Both the position numbers and the translations under genes were made by a program. This document shows positions 45,719 to 54,369 of a stretch of 64,000 bases of DNA, one piece after another. The notes beneath the pieces are model-generated. The model was not told where the DNA came from and did no database searches. It saw nothing but the letters and a program-made list of their open reading frames with translations. Numbering within the stretch: the first letter of the stretch is position 1; each line of letters opens with the position of its first letter. This stretch comes from Candidatus Hydrogenedentota bacterium. Lineage in GTDB: Bacteria > Hydrogenedentota > Hydrogenedentia > Hydrogenedentales > SLHB01. The DNA lies in NCBI GenBank assembly GCA_035416745.1, contig DAOLNV010000009.1, positions 9,575 through 73,574 on the forward strand. The letters run 5' to 3'.

Positions 45719-46984
45719 TTGCGCCGAAGAACAAAACAGACCAGCGCGAAGCGAAGGATATTCCTCTTCCTCGGCCTGTTGCTTGTGTTTGCCGGTCTTG
45801 TGGTGGCGGCCCGCTTCTACCGCACGAAACCCCTCATCGAACCCGAGTCCCCCGAAATGGCAGCCAAACGCATGTCGCCGGACAACGCGTACTATGCCCT
45901 GCTCGAGGTGGCGAAAGACCTGCCGGCTCCGCCGAAGAACCTGCGCGGGGAAATAGGCCCCTCCGTAATCGCGTCCCAAATGGCAGTTCGACGTCCGGAC
46001 GACGATCCCGAGATGATTGACTACTTTGAAACCACCCGCCCGGCGGCCGAAGCGATTGTTCAAATCCTCGACCAAAAAGCCTACTACTGCGCCCCTTTGG
46101 AATCCCTGGAGCGCAACCGGCAAGTCTTGGATTCTTTCCAGCAGCTGGCGCGCATTCTCTGTGCCCACGCGCTGTATGCCGCGAAAAAGGGGAATCCGGA
46201 GCAGGCTTCAAAGTTCGCCCTATCCTGTCTGCGGCTCGGCGGTTCCGTGGCAAAGGACGGGCCGTTCGACAATGTTAACAGCGGCTGCGAGATCGTTGAC
46301 CGGGCCGCGGCCTGCGCCATGTGCCTGCCGTGGGCCGATTATCCCGAAGAAAGTCTTCGCTCTTTTTCGAGCGCGCTCGATGCGTTGCGGCCTGCCGAAA
46401 TCGACCTGTCCAGCAGCGTGGATTGGGAGTTTCGCCTGGTTGAAGCAGGGGGTATCTACGCCTTTTCGGAAGAAGACGGCAACGGCGAACTGATGGCCAG
46501 CATGCGGGAAGCCGCGTTGCGGCGCTTTCTTCGCAAACATGAGGCGGCGCTCCGCAAGGCCGCCCAACTCTCGTATCCCGAACTGCCTGCGTGGAGCGGC
46601 CGGCAGCGACGCACCCGGCATATCGAGCACAGGGTTCTGCCAACGCGTCTCATGCGAGCCGTGGAAAGCAGCGTCGTTAACGTGACCCGCGCCCGCACGT
46701 CCGTCGAAGGTTTGCGGGCGGTACTGGCCCTGGCGCTCTACAAAATGATGCGGGGAACATATCCGGAATCGCTCGAAGCCCTCACGCCCGAGTTCTTGGA
46801 TTCCGTTCCCGTGGATGCGTACATGGCCGCACCCTTGCGATACTCGGCCGCCAACGGCACCTATCGGATGTACAGCGTGGGCCTCCTCGGAAAAGACGAC
46901 GCCGGCGATCCCAGACAAGACGTGTTGTTTCCGCCGCCAACGGCCGCGGTCTTTCAAGCGTCTCTGAAGAGCCCTGATGAATAG
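45719..46984 (+). CDS. Membrane-anchored protein of unknown family, paralogue 2
   Basis: This 421-aa protein most likely starts with TTG at 45719, seven bases after GAGGA; an in-frame TTG at 45713 lies too close to that site. A transmembrane segment (IFLFLGLLLVFAGLVVAA) is followed by SPDNAYYALLEVAKDLP, the same NAY-helix motif as paralogue 1, a long helical domain with several cysteines, and the C-terminal KMMRGTYPESLEALTPEF...VPVDAYMAAPLRYS motif. Its end overlaps the binding-protein gene by 8 bp. Function is unknown, but tandem duplication between an exporter and an importer suggests a shared role in the envelope. Confidence 0.73.
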   Translation: MRRRTKQTSAKRRIFLFLGLLLVFAGLVVAARFYRTKPLIEPESPEMAAKRMSPDNAYYALLEVAKDLPAPPKNLRGEIGPSVIASQMAVRRPDDDPEMIDYFETTRPAAEAIVQILDQKAYYCAPLESLERNRQVLDSFQQLARILCAHALYAAKKGNPEQASKFALSCLRLGGSVAKDGPFDNVNSGCEIVDRAAACAMCLPWADYPEESLRSFSSALDALRPAEIDLSSSVDWEFRLVEAGGIYAFSEEDGNGELMASMREAALRRFLRKHEAALRKAAQLSYPELPAWSGRQRRTRHIEHRVLPTRLMRAVESSVVNVTRARTSVEGLRAVLALALYKMMRGTYPESLEALTPEFLDSVPVDAYMAAPLRYSAANGTYRMYSVGLLGKDDAGDPRQDVLFPPPTAAVFQASLKSPDE

Positions 46985-48875
46985 GCGAGCCCCACTGGCC
47001 GGGGTCCTGGCTGTGGCGATTGCAGCGGCCATGTGCCCGGGCCGTTTCGCGGCAGCCGCGTATCAAGAAGCGCCGGTGCTGCGTGCGCTGGTCGAGCGCG
47101 GGCAGCTTCCGACGGTCGCGGAACGCCTTCCCGAACACCCCATGATCGTGAAACCGATTGAGAAGATTGGACAATACGGCGGCACGTGGCGGCGTTTCAG
47201 CCTTGGAAACCGCGACTTGTTGCTCAATACCCGCATGGGGTATGAGCCGCTTGTCCGCTGGGACCTCGATGGGAAGACGGTCGTCCCCAACCTGGCCCAC
47301 CGCTGGGAGGTCCTCGACAATGGTTGCACCTACGTATTTCACCTGCGAAAAGGGGTGAAATGGTCCGACGGCCAGCCGTTGACGTCCGAGGACATCGACT
47401 TCGTCATGAACGATTTCTATGCGAATACGGATCTGTCGCCCATATATCCATCGTGGCTCACGATCAACGGCAACCGCGTGAGCTTCAGCGCTCCCGACCC
47501 TTGCACGGTGGTGTTCAGGTTTCCCGAGCCTTACAGCATCTTTCTCGAGATGATGGCTTACAACGGCAACCTGATCGTCTTGCCCAAGCATTATCTCAAA
47601 CAGTTTCACGCGAAATACCAGGACCCGGACGAACTGCAGCGGCTAATCGCGAAAGCCAGCTTGAATCGCTGGTTCGAGTTGTTCCATCGCATGGCCGATC
47701 CAAACCAGAACCCAGCTTGCCCTACGTACCGCCCCTTTCAGCTCGTGACCGAACTGCCCGCTCAACGCATGGTCGCGCGCCGGAACCCGTATTACTGGAA
47801 AGTCGACCCTGAAGGCAACCAACTGCCCTACATCGATGAAGTGGCCTACACGGACGTGCAGAACAACGAGATCGTAACCATGAAGGCCATGGCGGGGGAG
47901 ACGGATTTCCAGGCGCGCCGCATCGATGCGTCGAACTACGCCCTGTTTATGGAAAACCGCAAGCGGGGCAATTACCACGTCATGCGCGACATGAGCCCCG
48001 GCACCGAAGTCCTTTACGTCAATCCACACAGCAAAAACGAGGAGATCCGGCCCTTTCTGGCCCAGCGCGATTTCCGGATCGCCCTCTCATTGGCGATCAA
48101 CCGTGCTGAGATCAATTTCATCCTGTTCTCGGGCACGGCCGTGCCGTCAAGGGGCATCGCGTCTCCTTACGATCCCTATTACCTGCCGGAATTCGATGAA
48201 AAATACCTCGATTACGACCCGCGGCGCGCTGAAGAATTACTGGATGGAGTTGGGCTGAAACGCGGCCCGTCGGGCATGCGCTGCCTGCCCGACGGCAAGC
48301 GTTTCCGTCAGATTATCTACATCTTCGCCACCGAAATAGGAACACCGGTCGAAATGTGGCAGCTCGTGGCCGACTATTTCCGCGAGGTGGGACTCGATTT
48401 CGTCGTGCAGGTGGACGCGGTCGCGTTGAGCCCCATGCGAATGTGGAACGGCAACACGGACTTCTGGGCCTACAGCACCGCCGGAATACACTGGGTGCTG
48501 GACCCGGTATGGTTTGTCCCGTGCCGGAGCGCCAGCTATTTCGCCCCGTTATACGGCCGCTATATCGCCAGCAATGGCAAAGACAAAATGGGGGTGAAAC
48601 CGCCCGAAGAATATCAGCGCATCTACGATTGGTACCAGGAACTGCTGGGTGCTACGGATGAGCAGGAACGGCTCGAACTGGGCCACAACATTCTGCGCCA
48701 ATGGTCCGAACAGTGTTACACTGTCGGCATCTGCCGCCAAGAACTGCTCACGATCGTGCGGAATGAGTTCAAGAATGTGCCGGCCACAATTATTCACGAT
48801 TACCGGGTTCTGACGCCCGGCTATATCGGCATCGAACAGTTCTACATCGAGCAGGGGGAGCAAGAAACCAAATGA
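46977..48875 (+). CDS. Oligopeptide-type ABC transporter substrate-binding protein
   Basis: This 632-aa family 5 binding protein starts at 46977 inside the end of the preceding gene. A signal peptide (MNRRAPLAGVLAVAIAAAMCPGRFAAAA) is followed by KIGQYGGTWRRFSLG, LAHRWEVLDNGCTYVFHLRKGVKWSDG (the SBP_bac_5 signature) and DFRIALSLAINRAEINFIL. The family binds peptides, but many members with the IGQYGGT N-terminal motif accompany sugar or glycoside uptake. The permease gene begins with an ATGA overlap. With the four genes downstream it forms a full importer. Confidence 0.9.
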   Translation: MNRRAPLAGVLAVAIAAAMCPGRFAAAAYQEAPVLRALVERGQLPTVAERLPEHPMIVKPIEKIGQYGGTWRRFSLGNRDLLLNTRMGYEPLVRWDLDGKTVVPNLAHRWEVLDNGCTYVFHLRKGVKWSDGQPLTSEDIDFVMNDFYANTDLSPIYPSWLTINGNRVSFSAPDPCTVVFRFPEPYSIFLEMMAYNGNLIVLPKHYLKQFHAKYQDPDELQRLIAKASLNRWFELFHRMADPNQNPACPTYRPFQLVTELPAQRMVARRNPYYWKVDPEGNQLPYIDEVAYTDVQNNEIVTMKAMAGETDFQARRIDASNYALFMENRKRGNYHVMRDMSPGTEVLYVNPHSKNEEIRPFLAQRDFRIALSLAINRAEINFILFSGTAVPSRGIASPYDPYYLPEFDEKYLDYDPRRAEELLDGVGLKRGPSGMRCLPDGKRFRQIIYIFATEIGTPVEMWQLVADYFREVGLDFVVQVDAVALSPMRMWNGNTDFWAYSTAGIHWVLDPVWFVPCRSASYFAPLYGRYIASNGKDKMGVKPPEEYQRIYDWYQELLGATDEQERLELGHNILRQWSEQCYTVGICRQELLTIVRNEFKNVPATIIHDYRVLTPGYIGIEQFYIEQGEQETK

Positions 48876-49873
48876 TCGGCTACATCATCAGGCGCGTGTT
48901 GCTCATGATACCAACACTGTTTGTGATCTCGGTCATCACGTTCATCATTATCCAGCTTCCGCCGGGCGATTACCTCACAACCTACATCGCCAACCTCCAG
49001 GAAACCGGCGAGGAAGCCGACGAGGCCCTCGTGGAATCCCTGCGCGTCCGGTATGGCCTCGATAAACCCCTCTACGAACAGTATTTCATCTGGATGCGCG
49101 GCATGCTCCTCAGGGGCGATCTCGGCCAATCCTTCTCGATGAACAACAAGCCTGTAACCGAACTCATCGGCGAACGCGTCGCTCTGACCGTGGTGGTCAC
49201 TTTCTTCGCCATCGTCTTCACGTGGATTGTCGCCATCCCCATCGGCATTTATTCCGCGACGCACCAGTATAAAGTCTCGGACTATTTCATTTCAGTCTTG
49301 GGATTCATCGGGATGGCTACGCCCGAATTCTCGCTCGCATTGCTCGTGATGTATTTCTCGTCGGAAATGTTCGGCGTGAGCGTCGGGGGCCTTTTTTCAG
49401 ACGCTTATATCGACGCGCCGTGGTCCTGGGCCAGAGTTGGCGATCTGCTCGTGCATATCTGGGTTCCGGTGGTGATCCTGGGCGTGGCGGGCACGGCGGG
49501 AATGATCCGCACCATGCGCGCCAACCTCCTCGATCAGCTCGAGATGCCCTACGTCGTCACGGCGCGCGCGAAAGGCGTATCAGAGACGCGCCTGCTCGTG
49601 AAATACCCCGTGCGCGTGGCCATCAATCCTATGATTAGCACCATCGGCTGGATGCTCCCCGCGCTCTTCTCGGGCAGCGCCATTGTGGCCATGGTGCTGG
49701 GCCTGCCCATGATCGGACCGCTCCTCCTGCGCGCTCTCATGGAGCAGGACATGTATCTGGCCGGAAGCCTGGTAATGATCATGAGCGTGCTCACGGTCAT
49801 AGGCACGCTCATCTCCGACATCCTTCTGGCGTGGGTCGACCCGCGTATCCGGCTCGAAAGGCAGCGGTCATGA
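48872..49873 (+). CDS. ABC transporter permease, DppB/OppB type
   Basis: This 333-aa inner-membrane protein starts MIGYIIRRVLLMIPTLFVIS, the standard DppB opening. It has six transmembrane segments, a large periplasmic loop after the first, and the EAA-type coupling motif ARAKGVSETRLLVKYPVR that contacts the ATPases. Overlaps of 4 bp occur with both neighbours (ATGA), so all importer genes are translationally coupled. Confidence 0.92.
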   Translation: MIGYIIRRVLLMIPTLFVISVITFIIIQLPPGDYLTTYIANLQETGEEADEALVESLRVRYGLDKPLYEQYFIWMRGMLLRGDLGQSFSMNNKPVTELIGERVALTVVVTFFAIVFTWIVAIPIGIYSATHQYKVSDYFISVLGFIGMATPEFSLALLVMYFSSEMFGVSVGGLFSDAYIDAPWSWARVGDLLVHIWVPVVILGVAGTAGMIRTMRANLLDQLEMPYVVTARAKGVSETRLLVKYPVRVAINPMISTIGWMLPALFSGSAIVAMVLGLPMIGPLLLRALMEQDMYLAGSLVMIMSVLTVIGTLISDILLAWVDPRIRLERQRS

Positions 49874-51012
49874 GCAGGCGCAAGACAAAAGACGAGAAAC
49901 TGTATCTCGCCTCGCAGTGGCGTCTGATGTGGTGGAAATTCCTCGACCATCGCCTGGCGGTCTTTTCGTCCTGCGTGCTTATCCTCCTGTATGTTGTTGC
50001 TGTCTTCTGCGAATTCGTCGCGCCATGCGAGCCGAACAAGCGGGCCAAAGAACGGAGTTTCGCCCCCCCGCAGACCATCCACATATTGCATGAAGGCCAC
50101 ATCCACCGGCCTTTCGTTTACGGCCAGACGCAGCACCGCGACCCCGAGACGCTCAGGCTCTACTACTCCCCCGATACCGAGAGGCGTATCCCGGTCAGGT
50201 TCTTCGTGAAAGGCGACCCGTACAAGCTCTGGGGGCTGATCCCCATGGAACGGCACCTCTTCGGCCTGGGACGGGTCGAAACTGTCAACGACAATGGCGA
50301 GACAATCACAACCGTCGCGCGATTCAATCTGATGGGCTGCGACCGTCTCGGACGGGACCTGTTCAGCCGCATCATCTATGGAAGCCGTGTTTCCCTCTCG
50401 ATCGGCCTCGTAGGGGTATTCTTCAGTCTCGTCCTGGGGGTGGTCATCGGCGGGATCTCAGGTTACTACGGCGGCCGTCTCGATATCCTGATTCAGCGAT
50501 TCATCGAGGTATTGCGCTCTTTTCCGCAGATTCCCCTCTGGATGTCATTTTCGGCCGCCATGCCGGCCACCTGGTCCCAATTGACCGTCTACTTCTTCAT
50601 GACCGTCATCCTGGCATTCATCACGTGGACCAGCCTGGCCCAGGTCGTGCGCGGAAAGATCCTGTCGCTGCGCGAGGAAGACTACGCCATGGCGGCGCGT
50701 GTGGCCGGACGCAAAGAGTTCTCCATACTGATGCGGCATCTGATGCCGGGTTTCCTGAGCCACATCATCGTCAGCGTGACGCTACAGATCCCGGGCATGA
50801 TCATTGCCGAGACCTCACTGAGCTTCCTCAAACTGGGACTGCGGCCGCCGACGATAAGCTGGGGCGTGCTCCTGCAGGACGCTCAGAGCGTAAGCGCCAT
50901 TCGCCTCTACCCCTGGCTCATGTGGCCTATCGCGTTCGTAATCGTGGCAGTGCTGATGTTCAATTTCATGGGCGACGGTCTGCGCGACGCAGCCGACCCC
51001 TACAGTCACTGA
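49870..51012 (+). CDS. ABC transporter permease, DppC/OppC type
   Basis: This 380-aa protein starts at 49870 overlapping the DppB-type stop. It has the OppC_N segment (WRLMWWKFLDHRLAVFSSCV), a roughly 130-residue periplasmic insertion before the core, which is longer than the usual DppC loop, and then LGCDRLGRDLFSRIIYGSRVS-type core (GCDRLGRDLFSRIIYGSR) and the coupling motif AMAARVAGRKEFSILMRH. It pairs with the preceding permease to form the channel. Confidence 0.92.
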   Translation: MSRRKTKDEKLYLASQWRLMWWKFLDHRLAVFSSCVLILLYVVAVFCEFVAPCEPNKRAKERSFAPPQTIHILHEGHIHRPFVYGQTQHRDPETLRLYYSPDTERRIPVRFFVKGDPYKLWGLIPMERHLFGLGRVETVNDNGETITTVARFNLMGCDRLGRDLFSRIIYGSRVSLSIGLVGVFFSLVLGVVIGGISGYYGGRLDILIQRFIEVLRSFPQIPLWMSFSAAMPATWSQLTVYFFMTVILAFITWTSLAQVVRGKILSLREEDYAMAARVAGRKEFSILMRHLMPGFLSHIIVSVTLQIPGMIIAETSLSFLKLGLRPPTISWGVLLQDAQSVSAIRLYPWLMWPIAFVIVAVLMFNFMGDGLRDAADPYSH

Positions 51013-51021
51013 GGAGCCGCC

Positions 51022-52065
51022 GTGAACAGCCTGATCGAAGTGAAAAACCTCGAAATCCGGTTCGACCTCAAGGAAGGCACTGTTCGCGCCGTCAATGGAG
51101 TCACGCTGGACGTGGGCCACAATCGCAGCCTCGGCCTCGTGGGCGAAAGCGGCTGCGGCAAAAGCATCACGGCAAAAGCAATGATGCGGATCCTGCCCAA
51201 CCGCGCAAAAATCGTGCGCGGCTCCATCCGCCTGGCCCCCCGCAAAGACACCGCCAGACCCATTGACCTGACGGCGTACAAACCTACGGCGAGAGCCCTG
51301 CGAGCCATACGCGGCGGCGACATCTCGATGATCTTCCAGGAGCCCATGACCTCCCTGTCCCCCGTTCACACCATCGGGAACCAGATCATCGAAACCATAA
51401 AGCTGCACCAGCACGTCGGTAGGAAGGAGGCGCGCAACCGCGCGCTCGAGATGCTGCACCTCGTCGGCGTGCCATTGCCGGAACGGCGCGTGGACGCCTA
51501 CCCCCACGAGCTGTCGGGGGGACTGCGCCAGCGCAGCATGATCGCCATGGCGCTCGCGTGCAACCCCAGGCTCCTCATTGCCGACGAGCCCACCACCGCC
51601 CTGGATGTCACCATCCAGGCGCAGATCCTGACCCTCATTGCGCGCTTGCGCGAGGAATTGGGCATGTCCGTCGTCATGATCACCCACGATCTCGGCGTCG
51701 TGGCGGAAACGACCGACGAGGTGGCGGTGATGTATCTCGGGCTCGTGGTCGAGCGCGCTCCCGTGCGCGAGATCTTCTTCAATCCCAAGCACCCCTATAC
51801 AGTCGCGCTTCTCGAATCCATCCCGCGCATGGGGAAGGGCAACAAGCAACGTTTGTCTTCTATCACCGGCTCCGTGCCTGACCCGTTCAGCACGCCGCCC
51901 GGATGTCCGTTCCATCCTCGTTGCGGCCACGCAATGAACGGCACGTGCAACGTCGGCGCCCCTCCCTCGGTGCGCTACACCGGCCAGCATCACGCAGTAG
52001 CCTGCCACCTGTTTGATCAGAGCAGGCCCGTTTCCGAAGAACCGGCGACACAGGAGAGACCATGA
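51022..52065 (+). CDS. ABC transporter ATP-binding protein, DppD/OppD type
   Basis: This 347-aa ATPase starts with GTG at 51022 after GAGGAG. Walker A is GESGCGKS, signature LSGGLRQR, Walker [15 protein letters not shown]. The C-terminal oligopeptide-transporter domain has the cysteine-bearing [17 protein letters not shown] motif, which in this family can hold an iron-sulfur cluster. It overlaps the next ATPase gene by 4 bp. Confidence 0.93.
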   Translation: MNSLIEVKNLEIRFDLKEGTVRAVNGVTLDVGHNRSLGLVGESGCGKSITAKAMMRILPNRAKIVRGSIRLAPRKDTARPIDLTAYKPTARALRAIRGGDISMIFQEPMTSLSPVHTIGNQIIETIKLHQHVGRKEARNRALEMLHLVGVPLPERRVDAYPHELSGGLRQRSMIAMALACNPRLLIADEPTTALDVTIQAQILTLIARLREELGMSVVMITHDLGVVAETTDEVAVMYLGLVVERAPVREIFFNPKHPYTVALLESIPRMGKGNKQRLSSITGSVPDPFSTPPGCPFHPRCGHAMNGTCNVGAPPSVRYTGQHHAVACHLFDQSRPVSEEPATQERP

Positions 52066-53093
52066 CGCAGCCACTGCTCGAAATCGAGGGCCTGACAAAG
52101 TTCTTCCCGATTACGGCCGGCCTTCTTCGAAAGCAAGTCGGCGAAATTCGCGCCGTCGACGATGTCTCGTTTCACATCAACCAGGGCGAGACGCTGGGAC
52201 TCGTGGGCGAGAGCGGCTGCGGAAAAACAACCACCGGCCGCATGATTCTGCGCCTGATCGAACGCACCTCGGGAACCATGCACTTTCAACTCGACGGCCA
52301 GAAGGCAGATCTGGGAAGCCTACAGGGCGAGAAGCTGCGGCAATTCCGCCGCAACATGCAGATGATCTTCCAGGACCCCTTCTCTTCCCTCAATCCGCGC
52401 ATGACCGTGCTCGACATAATCGGGGAACCGTTGAAAGCGCTCGGATACGGCAGCAAGAGCGAGATCGAGGAGCGTGTGCGCTGGATCACCAAGGCCACGG
52501 GATTACAGGTCGAGTTTCTGCGGCGGTATCCGCATGCGTTCAGCGGCGGCCAGCGCCAGCGCATCGGTATTGCCCGCGCCCTCGTGTTGAACCCGAAACT
52601 GATCGTCTGCGACGAGCCGGTGTCCGCCCTCGACGTTTCCGTGCAGGCCCAAATCATCAACCTGCTGAAGGACCTGCAGGAAGAGTTCGGGCTGACCTAT
52701 CTCTTCATCGCACACGACCTGTCGGTCGTTGAAAACATCAGTTCGCGGGTAGCGGTAATGTACTGCGGGCGCATCGTCGAGCTGGCTGAGACCAACGAGC
52801 TGTTTCACCGGCCCCGGCACCCGTATACCGAGGCCCTCATGAGCGCCGTGCCGAAACCCGACCCCGACCGCGCCGGAAAGCGCGTCCTGCTGCAGGGGGA
52901 AGTGGCCGACCCGTCGAATCTTCCCCCAGGATGTGCATTTCATCCCCGATGCAGCTATGCTCAGGATATCTGCAAGCAAGAACGCCCGGAGTTGCACGAC
53001 ATTGGCGCGGGTCACTGCGCCGCGTGTCATTTCGCCCGAGAGCTGGATCTCAAGGGCGTGGAAGATGCCTTATCGGCGCCGCCAACCGCTTGA
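52062..53093 (+). CDS. ABC transporter ATP-binding protein, DppF/OppF type
   Basis: This 343-aa ATPase has Walker A GESGCGKTT, the Q-loop segment MQMIFQDPFSSLNPRMTV, signature FSGGQRQR, Walker B LIVCDEPVSALDVS and the C-terminal PGCAFHPRCSYAQDIC cysteine motif. It completes the importer as the partner of the DppD-type ATPase. The aminotransferase gene follows after 29 bp. Confidence 0.93.
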   Translation: MTQPLLEIEGLTKFFPITAGLLRKQVGEIRAVDDVSFHINQGETLGLVGESGCGKTTTGRMILRLIERTSGTMHFQLDGQKADLGSLQGEKLRQFRRNMQMIFQDPFSSLNPRMTVLDIIGEPLKALGYGSKSEIEERVRWITKATGLQVEFLRRYPHAFSGGQRQRIGIARALVLNPKLIVCDEPVSALDVSVQAQIINLLKDLQEEFGLTYLFIAHDLSVVENISSRVAVMYCGRIVELAETNELFHRPRHPYTEALMSAVPKPDPDRAGKRVLLQGEVADPSNLPPGCAFHPRCSYAQDICKQERPELHDIGAGHCAACHFARELDLKGVEDALSAPPTA

Positions 53094-53122
53094 GCCGAGC
53101 AGCCTGATCGGAGGAACGACCT

Positions 53123-54364
53123 ATGGAGCGCATGACCGCACGCAGCACTGAACAATCCTGGGCCAAGTACAAGCATTACCGCAATTTCCTCGCGACCGGC
53201 ACGGGAACCCTCTCCAAACGGCCTCGGTTCGAGCCCGAAGAACCCTGCTACATGGACTACGGCAAGGGCTGCCGCCTTTGGGATATCGACGGCAACGAGT
53301 ACATCGATTTCCGCAACGGTCTGGGGCCCATCTCGCTCGGGTACTGCTACCCGGCCGTAAACGATGCTGTCGCGGACCAGCTCAAGAAGGGCACTGTGTT
53401 CTCGCACCCCTGCACGCTCGAGGGGGAAGTCGCGGAACGTATCGTGGAAATGGTTCCATGCGCTGAGAAAGTGCGCTATCTCAAGACGGGCGGCGAGGCC
53501 TGCGCTGCCGCGTTCAAGATTGCGCGCGCCGCAACCGGCCGCGACATCATCGCCCAATGCGGCTACAGCGGCTGGCTCAACAGCCTGGCGTCCGGCGCAA
53601 ACGTCTTGCCCCGAGTCAGGGAAGACGCCCCCAAAGGCGTGCCCGTCGAGATCTCCAGGCTGCACCGGGCCATGCCATGGAATGACATGGCGCCCTACGA
53701 GGAACTGTTCGCGGAAGAGGGCGGCAATGTCGCCGCGGTCGCGGTGGCCATGGACTACGCCACCGCCGACAAAGGCCAGAAATTCCTCACGAAGCTCAGG
53801 GAGCTCACGCAGAAACACGGCGCCCTTTTGTTTCTCGACGAAATCGTGTCCGGGTTCCGCGTCGCACTTGGGGGATATCAGGATTACTGCAACGTCGATT
53901 GCGACCTCGCGGTATTCGCGAAGGGTATCTCGAATGGCCTGCCGCTATCGGTCATTGCCGGGAAGGCCGCCGTCATGGACGAACTCGAACGGGCTGTCGT
54001 GAGTTCGACCTACTCGGGCGAAGCGCTGTCGCTCGCCGCGGCCAAGGCCACCTTGAACATCTATCGCGAGCATGACGTTATCGGCCATTTCTACGCCATG
54101 GGCAAGCGTTTCCAAGCCGGCGTAAACGCGTTGTTCGAGCAGTACGAGTATCCCCTCGAAGCGCGCGGCCTCGCTCCATGTCTGGCCCTGGTTGATTGCG
54201 AACGGGGCAGAACCGTCAAAGACGCCACGAACGAGCTGTTCCGTGAGTCCTATGCCCACGGCCTCTCCCTGTATTCGGTGTGCTACATCAACTTCTCGCA
54301 CCAGCAACACGATATTGACGAGGCGCTGTCACGCCTGGAAGACACGCTCAAGGCGCTGGCGTAG
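53123..54364 (+). CDS. Class III aminotransferase (glutamate-1-semialdehyde aminomutase-like)
   Basis: This 413-aa PLP enzyme starts at 53123 with GGAGGAA upstream. It has the YLKTGGEACAAAFKIARAATGR segment (about 119-140), LLFLDEIVSGFR with the PLP aspartate (about D239), and the Schiff-base lysine (about K267) in VFAKGISNGLPLSVIAGK. The G-S-E-A motif of true HemL is replaced by TGGEAC. Its position at the end of the importer operon suggests that it processes an imported amino compound or amino sugar instead of making haem. The two convergent genes end 5 bp apart. Confidence 0.87.
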   Translation: MERMTARSTEQSWAKYKHYRNFLATGTGTLSKRPRFEPEEPCYMDYGKGCRLWDIDGNEYIDFRNGLGPISLGYCYPAVNDAVADQLKKGTVFSHPCTLEGEVAERIVEMVPCAEKVRYLKTGGEACAAAFKIARAATGRDIIAQCGYSGWLNSLASGANVLPRVREDAPKGVPVEISRLHRAMPWNDMAPYEELFAEEGGNVAAVAVAMDYATADKGQKFLTKLRELTQKHGALLFLDEIVSGFRVALGGYQDYCNVDCDLAVFAKGISNGLPLSVIAGKAAVMDELERAVVSSTYSGEALSLAAAKATLNIYREHDVIGHFYAMGKRFQAGVNALFEQYEYPLEARGLAPCLALVDCERGRTVKDATNELFRESYAHGLSLYSVCYINFSHQQHDIDEALSRLEDTLKALA

Positions 54365-54369
54365 CTGTC

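Noticed and set aside
53123..54364. hemL (glutamate-1-semialdehyde 2,1-aminomutase)
   Set aside because: The family match is real, but the substrate-side motif differs and the gene is the last of a transporter operon, so the haem role is not supported.
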